64,000 nt of DNA from Clostridiales bacterium (GCA_015071005.1 SVIG01000001.1:309980-373979); one strand, 5' to 3'; positions 1 through 9,500 are shown, counted from the first letter of the stretch. Translations and numbers: made by a program. The notes: a model not told the origin generated them from the sequence alone.

Positions 1-999
1 AGGACGTACTTTCCCAGGGCCTTCATCCCAAAGGTGCCTACCATGGTCGGGACGAATGTATCCATTGAACCCACAATCGTGGTATGCTTTGAGTATTTCT
101 AAAATACCCGTATCTCCGTCACAATCACGATGACTCGCTTCCGAAAAGTCGCCATTAGGGAAATGCTTTACGTTGCGAATATGCGCAAACGCAATTCTAT
201 CACAATGCTTTCTAACGATTTCCGCTACGTTGTTGTTGGGATTTGCGTTCAAGCTACCTGAACAAAGGGTCAAGCAGTTGTATTCGTCGTCCACCATTTT
301 CAAGAAACGGTCGATACTCGGCTCGTCCACCAAAAGCCTCGGCAAGCCGAAAATATCCCAAGGCGGATCGTCCATATGAATTGCCATTTTGATATCGCAT
401 TCACGACAAGTAGGCATAATCGCTTCCAAGAAATATTTCAAGTTTTCCCAAAGTTTTTCTTTCGTTACGGGCGCGTATGCCTTGAATAATTCATCCAATT
501 TTGCCATACGCTCAGGCTCCCAACCAGGGAACGTCATATTGTACTTTTCCGTGAAATCAAGAATATACTTTGCCATGGCGTTATAGTCGTCTTGAATCAT
601 ATTCTTTTCATAGAAAAGCGCCGTCGAGCCGTCGCCAACCTCGTGGAAAAGATTACTTCTCGTCCAGTCGAAAATAGGCATGAAATTATAACAAATCACT
701 TTTACGCCGTACTTGGAAAGGTTACGAATGGTTTGCTTATAACTTTCAATATACATATCGCGCGTAGGCAAGCCGATTTTGATATCGTCGTGTACGTTCA
801 CCGATTCTACGACGTCAATATTAAAGCCGTATTCGTCGCATTGTCTTTTGACTTCCGCAATTTCATGTTCCTGCCAAACTTCGCCGGGCATTTTATCGTG
901 CAAAGCCCAAACAATGCCTTTTACGCCAGGAATTTGCTTGATATCCGACAATTTGATACGGTCATTTCCTTCACCGTACCATCGAAACGTCATTTGCAT
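1..999 (-). CDS. uxuA: Mannonate dehydratase UxuA (partial; C-terminus beyond the window)
   Basis: The enzyme dehydrates D-mannonate to 2-keto-3-deoxygluconate in hexuronate breakdown in the cytoplasm. The reverse complement of 999-1 is open for 333 codons and starts MQMTFRWYGEGNDRIKL, with the UxuA hallmarks WYG, PGVKGIVWALHD, the IHMDDPPWDIFGLPR metal/substrate region near residues 215-230 and RPDHGR near 318. The start at 999 follows an AAGGAG-like ribosome site. Only about the last 25-30 residues are missing, off the left edge. It lies 18 bp downstream of the rhamnosidase-like gene and probably shares its transcript. Family assignment is secure; mannonate specificity is inferred from the family. 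Confidence 0.93.
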   Translation of the reverse strand, partial: MQMTFRWYGEGNDRIKLSDIKQIPGVKGIVWALHDKMPGEVWQEHEIAEVKRQCDEYGFNIDVVESVNVHDDIKIGLPTRDMYIESYKQTIRNLSKYGVKVICYNFMPIFDWTRSNLFHEVGDGSTALFYEKNMIQDDYNAMAKYILDFTEKYNMTFPGWEPERMAKLDELFKAYAPVTKEKLWENLKYFLEAIMPTCRECDIKMAIHMDDPPWDIFGLPRLLVDEPSIDRFLKMVDDEYNCLTLCSGSLNANPNNNVAEIVRKHCDRIAFAHIRNVKHFPNGDFSEASHRDCDGDTGILEILKAYHDCGFNGYIRPDHGRHLWDEGPGKVRP

Positions 1000-1017
1000 A
1001 GTATTTCTCCTTTATCG

Positions 1018-2913
1018 TTAAAATTTATTTAAGAACAAAATTGGTATTGCACTCCAACCATGGCAAAGACTACCCGCATTATCAAACGCGCTTGCCCCAC
1101 CTATCGTTTCCCATACGGTATCGCCTTGCTCTATCATCTTGCCGTATTCCCTGCGGATTTCATTCAATACCCACTCTTGATACTTTTCTTTATCCGTAGC
1201 AAGCAATGCCTCGTACTTAAAGATTTTCATACTCAACGAGCAATCGGAAAGTTCACCGTTTACAATCTTCTCGCAAACGTATTTCTTATCCAATTCCACC
1301 CCTGCAAGAATTGCCAAAGCATTCCCTAAAACGGTATATTCGTCACCGCCTACAGTCATAGAGTACAATCCTACGTCCGCATTGTAAAAGGCTTCCTTCG
1401 TGCGCTTTTTACTTTCTTCGAGTAACTCCCCATACATAAACGATTTACCGATTTTTAGAGCAATTTCACGCAGATTTTGCAAAGCTAAAATAAACAGTAG
1501 GTTTATCATTAAATCCGGAATCGCATCTTCCGTTCCGTGCAATTCTCCATCCAAATAAGGCGACCAATCGTAGAAATTCCAATGATTATTTCCCTCGAAT
1601 TTTAGAACCAAGCCATTTTTTCGATTGTCAATAAAAACATTTAATATGGAAATAAGTTTATTATAAACTTCCTGCGCAAGCGTAATATCGCCCGTATTCT
1701 TGAGATATTCGTTTACCTGCATAAAATAGTAAAGCGAAAACGAAGGTATCGTCAAATCCATACCACAGGGATAGCAAATTGCAAGCAAGCCGTCTTCACG
1801 CCTGTCTTGGCTGATGAGTTTTAAGTTCGAACGAACATATTCCGCATTACCGCCTTCAAATGCTTTATATCCGCAAAGCGCTTGATTGCGCGAATCATAC
1901 ACGTACAAGCATTGTTCTCTCCACGGTGTATCCACGTAATGCTCCATCATACAAAGTTTCAACGTATTTACGCAAGCATCGTATATCTTTTGATCTAATG
2001 CATTGTCAAGCTTTACTTGTTTTTCTTTGACAAGATATACTTGCGGTATTAAACCGATACTACCTATTTCAATAGGTTCTTCCGTATGGATTTCCAAATA
2101 CCGACAGCACAAGCGGAGTATATAATTCACGTATTCGTTTTTGCCTGCTTTCGCAACGTAATCAAAGCTAAAATCACGATGTTCTATTCTTTGACAAACG
2201 TGACCGTTGTGCAAGTCTTCTCCCCACGCAACAATCATTTTTTGAACGGTAGGCGATACAAAATCAAGCGAAACAAGCCCTACCGTTTCCTTGCCTAAAT
2301 CCACGATATAATGGTTGTTTTCCGCTAAAACAACCCTACCATGTACGCATTCAAGCAATTTTAACTTCTCGATCGGGCGTTCCACAAACGAACAGCTTTT
2401 ATCTATCAAAACCGCAGATTGCAAGCCTTTCCCCGTAGTTTTCCAATCATCTTCTTGGGTGGCGTCATACACAAACGAAAAGCCTAATTGCCGTGTTACC
2501 AACTTCTGCATGCCTTGCTTGTATGCTATGCTATATCTTGCTTGCGTATGTTCCCCACTCGAAAGTAATACGTTATCACCCGACTGCAATTCAAAAATAA
2601 GCCCTGCTTTTGCCTTTATATACCGTTGGCTATCCGTTCCAAAATGCCATACGAGAATGGCAATAGAGTTCTTACCTTTTTTCAAATAGGGAGTTATGTC
2701 TATCCTATCATACGATTTATACCACTCGTAATCACCGTATTGATTGCTTGCAACGTACTGTCCGTTAATATATAGCGTATAATCTCCATCACAAGAAAGA
2801 AGGCAGTTTACGTCCCCTTCTTCCCATTGAAATTCGTCATAAAACTCACCGTATGTATCGGGCTTACAATTCTTTTCAACCCAAATCCATTTTGCAATAT
2901 GAAATTTTTCCAT
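1018..2913 (-). CDS. GH78-like alpha-L-rhamnosidase family protein
   Basis: A 631-residue cytoplasmic protein without a signal peptide. Residues 1 to about 290 form a beta-sandwich region with a jelly-roll-like segment (DYTLYINGQYVAS near 45). From about residue 300 the sequence resembles the six-hairpin (alpha/alpha)6 barrel of GH78: DTPWREQC near 326 matches the 'D-P-R-E' catalytic-region motif, and WETIGGASAFDN ... HGWSA near 600-620 matches the family C-terminus. GH78 enzymes release L-rhamnose from plant glycans. Pairing with uxuA and an AraC regulator suggests use of small rhamnose- and uronate-containing oligosaccharides imported from plant polymers. It is shorter than many GH78 enzymes, and the exact linkage cannot be told from sequence. 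Confidence 0.75.
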   Translation of the reverse strand: MEKFHIAKWIWVEKNCKPDTYGEFYDEFQWEEGDVNCLLSCDGDYTLYINGQYVASNQYGDYEWYKSYDRIDITPYLKKGKNSIAILVWHFGTDSQRYIKAKAGLIFELQSGDNVLLSSGEHTQARYSIAYKQGMQKLVTRQLGFSFVYDATQEDDWKTTGKGLQSAVLIDKSCSFVERPIEKLKLLECVHGRVVLAENNHYIVDLGKETVGLVSLDFVSPTVQKMIVAWGEDLHNGHVCQRIEHRDFSFDYVAKAGKNEYVNYILRLCCRYLEIHTEEPIEIGSIGLIPQVYLVKEKQVKLDNALDQKIYDACVNTLKLCMMEHYVDTPWREQCLYVYDSRNQALCGYKAFEGGNAEYVRSNLKLISQDRREDGLLAICYPCGMDLTIPSFSLYYFMQVNEYLKNTGDITLAQEVYNKLISILNVFIDNRKNGLVLKFEGNNHWNFYDWSPYLDGELHGTEDAIPDLMINLLFILALQNLREIALKIGKSFMYGELLEESKKRTKEAFYNADVGLYSMTVGGDEYTVLGNALAILAGVELDKKYVCEKIVNGELSDCSLSMKIFKYEALLATDKEKYQEWVLNEIRREYGKMIEQGDTVWETIGGASAFDNAGSLCHGWSAIPILFLNKF

Positions 2914-2960
2914 GATAGCCTACTAATTTTTTATTCGTTTACAGCAACAAACCATTAAGA

Positions 2961-2982
2961 AACGGAGCAGATACACTCCGTT
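2961..2982 (-). terminator. Short GC hairpin between chimeric ORF and rhamnosidase gene
   Basis: A 7-bp inverted repeat AACGGAG / CTCCGTT with an 8-nt loop sits between the two minus-strand genes. No long U-tract follows on the minus strand, so it is more likely a partial terminator or RNA-processing or stability hairpin than a full stop. Confidence 0.4.
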
Positions 2983-3032
2983 CCTTATCGCAAATCTCTT
3001 CAATTAATTTGCTTTTATTGGTTTTATTGTAA

Positions 3033-3971
3033 TTATGCAACAAAGGTCAAGCTCGTAATCGTTATATAGCCGCCTTGATCTTTGATTGCATTACCCGAAC
3101 CGCCAGAGCTCTGCCCCCAGAATTGAAGGTCGTTGCTTACCGTCGTACCGAGCGCCTGTTCGAAATACTTCGCAGTACCGTCAATATGATATACAAAGAT
3201 AGTACCATTGTAGCTTGCAACTGCCTGCGCCATAATTGCGCCGTCTGCTTGGATTGTGAAGCCTACGTTCTTGTATCCCTTGCTAATCATATATTCGATG
3301 TATTCAGCAGAGATATATGCAAGCCAAGGAGCATTTGCAGCGTTTCCATTCGCAAACACTGCGTTCTCAACCTTAATTGAGCCGTCCGCATTGTACGTTA
3401 CGGTTACCTTTTCGCCGTGTTCAATATAGCCGTGAAGAACTTTAATCGTCAATGCTTCCGTTACGTTTGCTACCGTATACGTACCGTTATTGCCCGTTAT
3501 TTCTTCGCCGTTGACAAGTACGATGAAGTCGTTCAAACCGCTTACCTTTTCCGTTACGGTAAAGGTATAGCTATCACCGCTCTCAACCTTCTTTGCACCG
3601 CTAAAGGTATAATAATTGCTTTCCGTAGGAGCTGTAACGGCAACCCCCGTATTTGTACAAGTATACGTTACGCCCGTAGGCCATTCGGCAACGCCCGTAG
3701 ACGAGTTCGCACCCGTACAACCAATCAACGCCACGCTGTCGCCCTTAATCGTCACGTTCTGATATTGAACGCCCGTGATTTCCGTACCGAGCGCGTTCGT
3801 GATCGCCAAGCCCGTCGCGTCTATCGTTACGTTTCTAAAAGTCGTTCCGCTTGCATTCGACAAACGTGCTATCAGCAAGCCCGTTGCAGCCCAATCTGTC
3901 AATACGTTGTTGATATCATAAGTGATTTCATCAATAAAAGTACCGGTAATAGGATATTGTTTTTGTTCCAT
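3033..3971 (-). CDS. Chimeric hypothetical protein with beta-rich C-terminus
   Basis: A 312-residue ORF with an upstream AAGGA site and a good promoter. Its first ~22 residues (containing GTFIDEITYDI) resemble the start of an intracellular TIM-barrel-like glycan-associated family (DUF4434-type; from memory, weak). They switch abruptly to a repetitive beta-rich stretch (ATGLLIARLSNASG ... RNVTIDATGLAITN, residues 30-85) that looks like rungs of a parallel beta-helix. Next comes an Ig/Big-like part (NGTYTVANVTEALTIKV) similar in style to repeats of the giant protein at 6568-11571, then a C-terminal domain with tyrosine-rich strands. There is no signal peptide or membrane segment, although the repeats are of extracellular type. 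This suggests a deletion fusion or a decayed gene. Function unknown. Confidence 0.55.
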   Translation of the reverse strand: MEQKQYPITGTFIDEITYDINNVLTDWAATGLLIARLSNASGTTFRNVTIDATGLAITNALGTEITGVQYQNVTIKGDSVALIGCTGANSSTGVAEWPTGVTYTCTNTGVAVTAPTESNYYTFSGAKKVESGDSYTFTVTEKVSGLNDFIVLVNGEEITGNNGTYTVANVTEALTIKVLHGYIEHGEKVTVTYNADGSIKVENAVFANGNAANAPWLAYISAEYIEYMISKGYKNVGFTIQADGAIMAQAVASYNGTIFVYHIDGTAKYFEQALGTTVSNDLQFWGQSSGGSGNAIKDQGGYITITSLTFVA

Positions 3972-4031
3972 TTTCTCTTTATGTCCTTAATTTCTTAAAT
4001 TTTCACGCGTATTTTCTTCTATCGTAAATAT

Positions 4032-4060
4032 ATTATAACATCGGCATACACGCATAACAA
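4032..4060 (-). promoter_or_regulatory. Sigma-A-like promoter of the catabolic operon
   Basis: On the minus strand TTGTTA (4060-4055), a 17-bp spacer and a perfect TATAAT (4037-4032) predict a start near 4025, about 53 nt before the ATG at 3971. It is divergent from the AraC gene, whose product probably binds between the two promoters. Confidence 0.65.
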
Positions 4061-4133
4061 TATCCAAAATTTGCTTATTTTTTAACTTTGATTTGTTTTT
4101 TGACATTATCTCCCACTTTTTGCCCCTATTTTC

Positions 4134-4162
4134 TTGACATTTTCTTTTTATCGTAATACAAT
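4134..4162 (+). promoter_or_regulatory. Promoter of the araC-type gene, predicting a leaderless mRNA
   Basis: TTGACA (4134-4139), 17-bp spacer, TACAAT (4157-4162). The expected transcription start falls at or within a base of the ATG at 4169, and no Shine-Dalgarno precedes that ATG. Confidence 0.65.
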
Positions 4163-4168
4163 AATACC

Positions 4169-5056
4169 ATGAGAAATAAAACAGATCAACAAGATTATTT
4201 AATCGATTTCCAATTTATTGATAACCCAAAACCCATAAACGACGTTCGTTTATACCAAGTCGGGAAAAAGTTTTGCAATCAAAACACTTATATCCCCCCT
4301 CACTTACATATTGACTGGTATGAATTGACCGTAATTCTCGGGGGAAAAGGGAAAATTTATACAAACAGTCAAACCGACTACGTGGAAGTTTCCGAGGGAG
4401 ATATTTACTTGTCCTTCCCCGCAGATATTCACGCAATTGAATCAGACAACTCTTCCCCCCTAAAATATTCTTTTCTTTCTTTTATTTTGGACGGAAAGTC
4501 TTTTAAATCAAAATTCAAAAAAATAACGCAAGAGTTTTACGAATCAGAAAAACGAATTTTTCGCAATCCAAATGTATCTTTATTGTTAGAAATATTTTTA
4601 TCAGAGTTTTTAACGCCCGCTTACAAGCAGGACGCTATGCTCTTACATACTTTAAATCAAATTCTAATTTTTACTTGCCGTAACTTTTTACATCAATCGG
4701 AAAAAACATTGCCCGTCAACGTAAGCAAAAATGAACTATTATGTTATTCCATCATGCGCTATATTGACGCAAATATTTTTTTGATAAAAAGTTTTTCAGA
4801 CATATCCGATTATTTTAATTACAACTATTCCTATCTCTCAAAAGTATTTAAGCAAACAACAAAAACGACCATTCTCGATTATCTATCTACTAAAAAGCTA
4901 GAACGCGCAAAAATTCTTATTGATGAAAAGAAATTGTCTTTTACAAAAATTGCAGAAATACTCAATTACGCTTCTGTGTACTCCTTTAGTAAATCTTTTA
5001 AGTACCATTTCGGCATTTCACCTACTGAATATAAAAAATTAAATGATAAAACATAG
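4169..5056 (+). CDS. AraC family transcriptional regulator
   Basis: 295 residues. An N-terminal cupin-type ligand-binding domain (IPPHLHIDWYELTVILGGKGKI near 42-63, EVSEGDIYLSFPADIHAIE near 75-92) is followed by a C-terminal double helix-turn-helix from about 190 to 292. The latter carries the AraC signature FSDISDYFNYNYSYLSKVFK and the final YSFSKSFKYHFGISPTEYK. Its divergent placement next to the rhamnosidase/uxuA block makes it the likely sugar-responsive activator of that block. The effector is unknown. The promoter places the transcript start at the start codon, so translation may be leaderless. Confidence 0.9.
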   Translation: MRNKTDQQDYLIDFQFIDNPKPINDVRLYQVGKKFCNQNTYIPPHLHIDWYELTVILGGKGKIYTNSQTDYVEVSEGDIYLSFPADIHAIESDNSSPLKYSFLSFILDGKSFKSKFKKITQEFYESEKRIFRNPNVSLLLEIFLSEFLTPAYKQDAMLLHTLNQILIFTCRNFLHQSEKTLPVNVSKNELLCYSIMRYIDANIFLIKSFSDISDYFNYNYSYLSKVFKQTTKTTILDYLSTKKLERAKILIDEKKLSFTKIAEILNYASVYSFSKSFKYHFGISPTEYKKLNDKT

Positions 5057-5060
5057 TCTT

Positions 5061-5189
5061 TGATATGCATCCCAAAAGTTAGTACAACAACGGGAGAATT
5101 TCTTTCAAACTAAAAGAAATGAGCCCTGTACAGTACAGAACTCATTCGCAAATTTAATATTTTTTGTCTAAACTTTGGGGTGCATATCA
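5061..5189. mobile_element. Internally deleted IS3-family relic (129 bp)
   Basis: Both ends carry an imperfect inverted repeat of about 22 bp: TGATATGCATCCCAAAAGTTAG at 5061-5082 and its near reverse complement at 5168-5189. The ACCCCAAA..TTAG core is typical of IS3-family (IS150-like) termini. Between them only the last ~24 transposase codons remain. No convincing target-site duplication is seen. It could be called a MITE derived from an IS3 element. Confidence 0.8.
5083..5157 (+). pseudogene. C-terminal fragment of an IS3-type transposase
   Basis: Reading from 5083 gives YNNGRISFKLKEMSPVQYRT and a few more residues before TAA at 5155. This matches the conserved tail of IS3 OrfB (YNNERI..KLKGMSPVQYR). 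Everything upstream, including the DDE catalytic core, is missing, so the fragment is non-functional. Confidence 0.8.
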
Positions 5190-5570
5190 ATTTATTATTC
5201 TATTTTGCTTTATATTATTTTTACTATTGCGTTACGCCATATTGAATAATTATACGCAAAAATTGTCCCACTATTTCTTTGTCATTGCCATCAAAATATA
5301 GTATAACGACATCACTTTCATCTACAATCTAATATTGCTTTCAAGATCACATGTGCGTCCGGCTGAGTTTACTCGGTCGGATTTTTCTATTTCTTCAAAC
5401 TCTCGGACATATACGCCTCTCCTTGTAAAATCTTTAATTTTTTATATTCAACTCGTACCTGCCCCCTTTCAATCAGCTGTGGCGATGTATAAAACGCATA
5501 TTTTTTTCTTTTCCGTTGCCATTTTTCCACCTCCTTTTTTATTTTTTATCCTGTTATTACTTTCAGTATC
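5190..5570. other. AT-rich intergenic stretch with one dispersed element
   Basis: No coding region with a believable start and codon use is visible. The only recognisable item is a form-A dispersed motif at 5447-5466. The rest is T-rich spacer upstream of the GNAT promoter. Confidence 0.6.
5447..5466 (-). repeat. Dispersed element, form A (intergenic)
   Basis: Minus strand reads GGGGGCAGGTACGAGTTGAA, one base from the consensus GGGGGCAGGTACGCGTTGAA. It lies between araC/IS relic and the GNAT gene. Confidence 0.85.
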
Positions 5571-5599
5571 TTGACTTTTTTCTTTTTAAGCGGTAAAAT
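5571..5599 (+). promoter_or_regulatory. Promoter of the GNAT gene
   Basis: TTGACT (5571-5576), 17-bp spacer, TAAAAT (5594-5599); predicted start near 5606, just before the AAGGAG at 5611. Confidence 0.65.
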
Positions 5600-5625
5600 A
5601 GGGCGTGAAAAAGGAGTTATCCATT

Positions 5626-6081
5626 ATGCAATTTTTACCCTTCAAAAACGAAGATTACGATACCATGTACGAGTTTATGCGCCCTTTATGGTTAGAAACC
5701 TATGGAAAAATCCTGCCAAAAGAGCAAATATTTTTCCTGCTCGATAAATACTTTTCTAAGGACGGAATCGCGCACTACCGTGCGCTTGGGTATCAGTATC
5801 GAAAAATCGACGATTGCGGCGTTTGCGTATTTGTAGAGCGCGAAACGGACGTGTATTTAGATAAACTGTACCTGCTCCCATCCGCACGAGGTAAAGGTTA
5901 TCCTCAAAAAGTGTTTGCCATACTGCAAGAAATCGGCAAACCCATCACCCTCAACGTCAACGAGGCGAATGCACGCGCCCTCGCTTGCTATAAAAAGAAC
6001 GGCTTTGAAATCGTACGGCAAGAGCTTATCGATTTAGGCAACGGTATGATCAATCGTGATTTTATTCTACAAAAAAGATAG
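5626..6081 (+). CDS. GNAT family N-acetyltransferase
   Basis: 151 residues starting at the ATG at 5626. The upstream in-frame GTG at 5605 overlaps the AAGGAG ribosome site, so it is not the start. The fold signature is present: YLDKLYLLPSARGKGYPQKVF (acetyl-CoA loop; R-G-K-G) near 83-103 and TLNVNEANARALACYKKNGFE near 114-134. Substrate unknown. It is a single-gene transcript with its own promoter and a downstream AT-rich terminator hairpin. Confidence 0.88.
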   Translation: MQFLPFKNEDYDTMYEFMRPLWLETYGKILPKEQIFFLLDKYFSKDGIAHYRALGYQYRKIDDCGVCVFVERETDVYLDKLYLLPSARGKGYPQKVFAILQEIGKPITLNVNEANARALACYKKNGFEIVRQELIDLGNGMINRDFILQKR

Positions 6082-6102
6082 TCCTTGTTGATTATCTTTT
6101 TT
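6071..6102 (+). terminator. AT-rich terminator after GNAT gene
   Basis: AAAAAAGATA and TATCTTTTTT form a 10-bp stem with a T-run, overlapping the GNAT stop codon. Confidence 0.6.
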
Positions 6103-6272
6103 CTTTATAAGAAAAAATAATTTTTTTTTAATTTTTTTTATTTATTCGCTTGATTTTATAAAAATAAGCATATATAATATTATAAAATAAATATTATATA
6201 AATTGTATGGTTTGTTTGCATCGAAAAAATCGATTAAGACAGCGCATTTGAAAAGTTTTCTATAAGACGCAT

Positions 6273-6337
6273 CCAAACAAATAGACACCCGACGTTGCCG
6301 AGCAAATATTTGTTTGGAAGGCTTCGTCGGGCTTTTT
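6273..6337 (+). promoter_or_regulatory. Leader with interleaved terminator and antiterminator helices
   Basis: A terminator can form from CCCGACGttGCC (6288-6299) and GGCttCGTCGGG (6320-6331), followed by CTTTTT. An alternative 10-bp helix pairs CCAAACAAAT (6273-6282) with ATTTGTTTGG (6308-6317), whose 3' arm lies in the terminator loop. The arms interleave and the 2-nt link between arms is too short for both to stack easily, so the two forms are probably alternatives. This suggests transcription attenuation of the peptide/Hint-protein operon. The upstream part (6235-6272) is structured but matches no riboswitch class I recognise. Confidence 0.5.
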
Positions 6338-6410
6338 ATATTCATTGGCACAAAAAAACGCTATACGCGGCGTTTAGAAAAAATATCCAAATTCAAGGAG
6401 AGAGTGAATT

Positions 6411-6557
6411 ATGGTAAATAAAAAACAGGACTTGAGCGAAGTACGCTTTGCGTATGAAACTCCTATTGTGTCAATCACCGTTTTGCCGAGCGCAGACGTG
6501 ATTCGCACAAGCGACCAAGAAATCGGGAGCGAATATCCCGATAACTGGGGTTTTTAA
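6411..6557 (+). CDS. 48-residue peptide upstream of the giant Hint protein
   Basis: A short ORF with a textbook AAGGAGAG site 9 nt before its ATG. The peptide carries FAYETPIVSITVLPSADVI followed by RTSDQE and ends in DNWGF. This resembles the 'YExPxxxxxxxxxxDVIxTS' pattern of small uncharacterised Clostridial proteins. There is no signal peptide or membrane segment and the C-terminus is acidic. Its stop codon overlaps the ribosome site (AAGGAGGG) of the giant gene 10 bp on, so the two are probably translationally coupled. Function unknown; it may be a partner, chaperone-like or precursor peptide. Confidence 0.6.
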   Translation: MVNKKQDLSEVRFAYETPIVSITVLPSADVIRTSDQEIGSEYPDNWGF

Positions 6558-6567
6558 GGAGGGCACT

Positions 6568-9500
6568 ATGAAAAGATCAACTTTGAAGAAAATGAAAATC
6601 TTTTTCACAGCTTGTTTTGCGTTTTTAGCGATTGGCGCTACCGCGCTTTTTGCAAGCCCTACCTCCAAGCACGCTGTGGCGGAAGAGACAACAGTGAATA
6701 CAACCCTTGCGAGCAACGTTTATCAGACGAACGGCGCATCCGTACGTGTTTTTAATAACAAAAAACAAGAAGACGGTACGCGTAAGCTTGTAGAAACAGA
6801 CAAGAAAGGTATTCGTTTCCACGTAGAAACGGGCGCAGGCTATCAAATCGCAGAAAACACCCCTTTGTTGGACGTGACCACCTTAAACGAAAAGAACGGC
6901 TCGTACAAACTTGCCGACGGCTACAAGACTTACACGCTTGTAATTCCTACGCGCTTACTTTCGGGCGATCTTTCCCTTTCGACGGATAAGGTAATGGCTA
7001 TCGACACGTCGGAATATTGGTTCTCTGATGCAAACAAGAACTGGGAATCCGTTGCTTACATTTACAATATTCCAAAAGAAATGTACACGGACGAATTCTC
7101 TTACCGCGGCATTATTTGCGACGAAAACGGTACGCAAATCACTCAAACAAACGTCTCGAGAAGAACCCTTTCGTACGTTGCAAAAATGGCGTATAAGGAC
7201 ACGATCGACGAAAACTCGAATTATTGGGGCACGGCAGATTTGGATTCCCAAGCCGCGCCGTTAATCAAACAATTCGTTCCCACGTATAACGTTACGTATA
7301 AGGTAGGCGAAGCTACGACGACGGAAGAAGTCCTTTGGGGCGACGTTCCCCAACAAGTTCCGACGGAAAACGTCAAAGGCGCTTGGTATAACGAAACGCT
7401 TTGCGAAGAAGTAGACGTTTCGCAACCGCTCACGTATGACGGAAGCCAAAATTTCACGTTCACGTCGTCCGTAGCCGAAAACTTTGTTTTTACGGGAGTT
7501 AAGTATACAGATAACGGCTTTGACGTTTACGCAACCCTTCCCACCGAACACTTTGCACACAATGCAACCTTGAATCCCAGCGCGTTAGATATGGTAAACG
7601 GCGAAGGTGAAAAAATCACGCCGACGGCTATTTCCGTTATGGTGGAGGGTGAAGAAGCAAATGCAAAATCCAGACTTTGCATTTCGTTCAACTACCCCGA
7701 CATTGAAAACGGCGACAAATTGACGATTTTGAAAACTTCCAATTTCTATTATAGCGGCGCTATGTACGAATTGGAGCAGGATTATACGTTTACTTATAAC
7801 AATTCCAAGTGGGAACTTCCCCTTGGCTACATTTTGCAAGGCGACATTACTTCTATTGTCGACTTTGAAGAGAATGGCGAAAAAAATATTCGCATAACCT
7901 TCAATAGCGACTTCTTAATCAACGGCGACGCAACCCTTAGCGGGGACGTTTACGTCACTCGTACTGCGGATAATCACACAAACAAAGAAGTCATCGAAAA
8001 CGGCTACTATTATTGGAATCAAGGTTCAAATAAAATCCTTGAGCTTCCTTTCGGCGCGCAAATTTACGGTAAAGAAGACGGCGATATTCTCACGATTACC
8101 GCAGGCACGAAACTCATTCAAAACAACGGCTTCTACGAATTTTCCGAAACGATCACCGCCACCTTCAACGGTAATGGTACTTGGGTATTGAATACGATGG
8201 AAACGGAAATCACCGCTTCGGAATTTATCTCTGCGGCTACGAGATCGGAAGACGGCTATCACTATATCGACGTACAAACGAATACAAACTGGGGCGTAAC
8301 AGCAGGACTGACGGAACGCTTAATCAATATAGTGATCAACGACGGCGAGCTTGTTTACCACGATACGGACAACGTACACCAGTTCAATCCTACAAGAGTC
8401 GAATACCACGGCTATCCTATGCCGGATGGTTCCGGCTCTTACCAGCTTTTGCGTATTTACATTGACAGAGCAAGCTTAGCGGGCGACTGGGTAACCATTC
8501 CCGAAGGCACGGAATTCTGGCTTGGCAGCACCATCTTCAAATTAACGGAAGAAGTTAAATCCTACTTCGTTGATGACCAGAATGATGAATTTGCGGGCTC
8601 ATGGGTAAACAACCCCACCATTACGGACATCACGAAAGATAATTTTACTAATATTCGTTGGGAGTTCACGAATCTTCGTTTTACAACGGATTCTATTTGG
8701 TCTTCGGCTGCAAATAACAGGATCGTTATAGACAGCACCTTTATCGAAGGCAACGGCATCGTTTGTGATGGCTCGATTTATACAAAGTTTTTCTATTACG
8801 GCGGTACAAACCAATTACTTGAACTCCAAGGCTTAAACTTCACGGCAAACGGCGGCTCTGTCACCTTAGAAAAAGGCATGATTTTGTGGTTGTTCAATAA
8901 CAGCGGTGGCGGCTTCATGAGCGCATACCGTTTGGGCGAAGAAATTACGGTGAAAGTAAGCGGTGCAGCTGGCTCCTCCCTTTATAAGGACGTCGAGCTT
9001 TTGCGCGTTACCCAAGATAAAATCTCAAGTATAACGAACGATAATTCACATAAAAAGGAAATTCGTTTTAATTTGAACGACGTTTTCATAAGCGGTATTT
9101 ACGCCGCAGGGAATATTGAAGGCAGCTCAACGCTGAACGGCGAGCCTACAACGAAGGGTTTTGTCTACGGCGGTGACGGCACAAGCGGCTATAAAGGGAA
9201 TACCATCGTTGCGTTTACAGGCGAAGGATTTAACGGTAAACCCTTCCAAGCGTCTGCAATCGGCGATAAACTTTCGATTGCTGCAGGCACGAAAATTTGG
9301 CTTAAAAACGGCTACGTTCTCATCGTTGATGAATTGAATTACGTTTGGAACGGCTCGACTTATATTAAAGAAGTTGAAAACACCGTCACCTTCAGTATGG
9401 ATAGCGTGGAAGGCGCAAACGTGCTTGTAGACGGCGTCGCGGTAAGCTCAGCTACTGTTACCACAGGTAAAAACGTGACCTTCACCGTAAGCCTTCCTAA

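Noticed and set aside
5335..5574. 79-codon open frame in the gap before the GNAT gene
   Set aside because: Low-complexity hydrophobic translation, no ribosome site, and it spans a dispersed element.
6235..6337. Cyclic-di-GMP-I riboswitch
   Set aside because: A GACGCA segment and a GAAAA/TTTTC hairpin are suggestive, but the conserved GCAAACC, CUAA and 3' receptor segments are not in the right order. Kept only as an unclassified leader.
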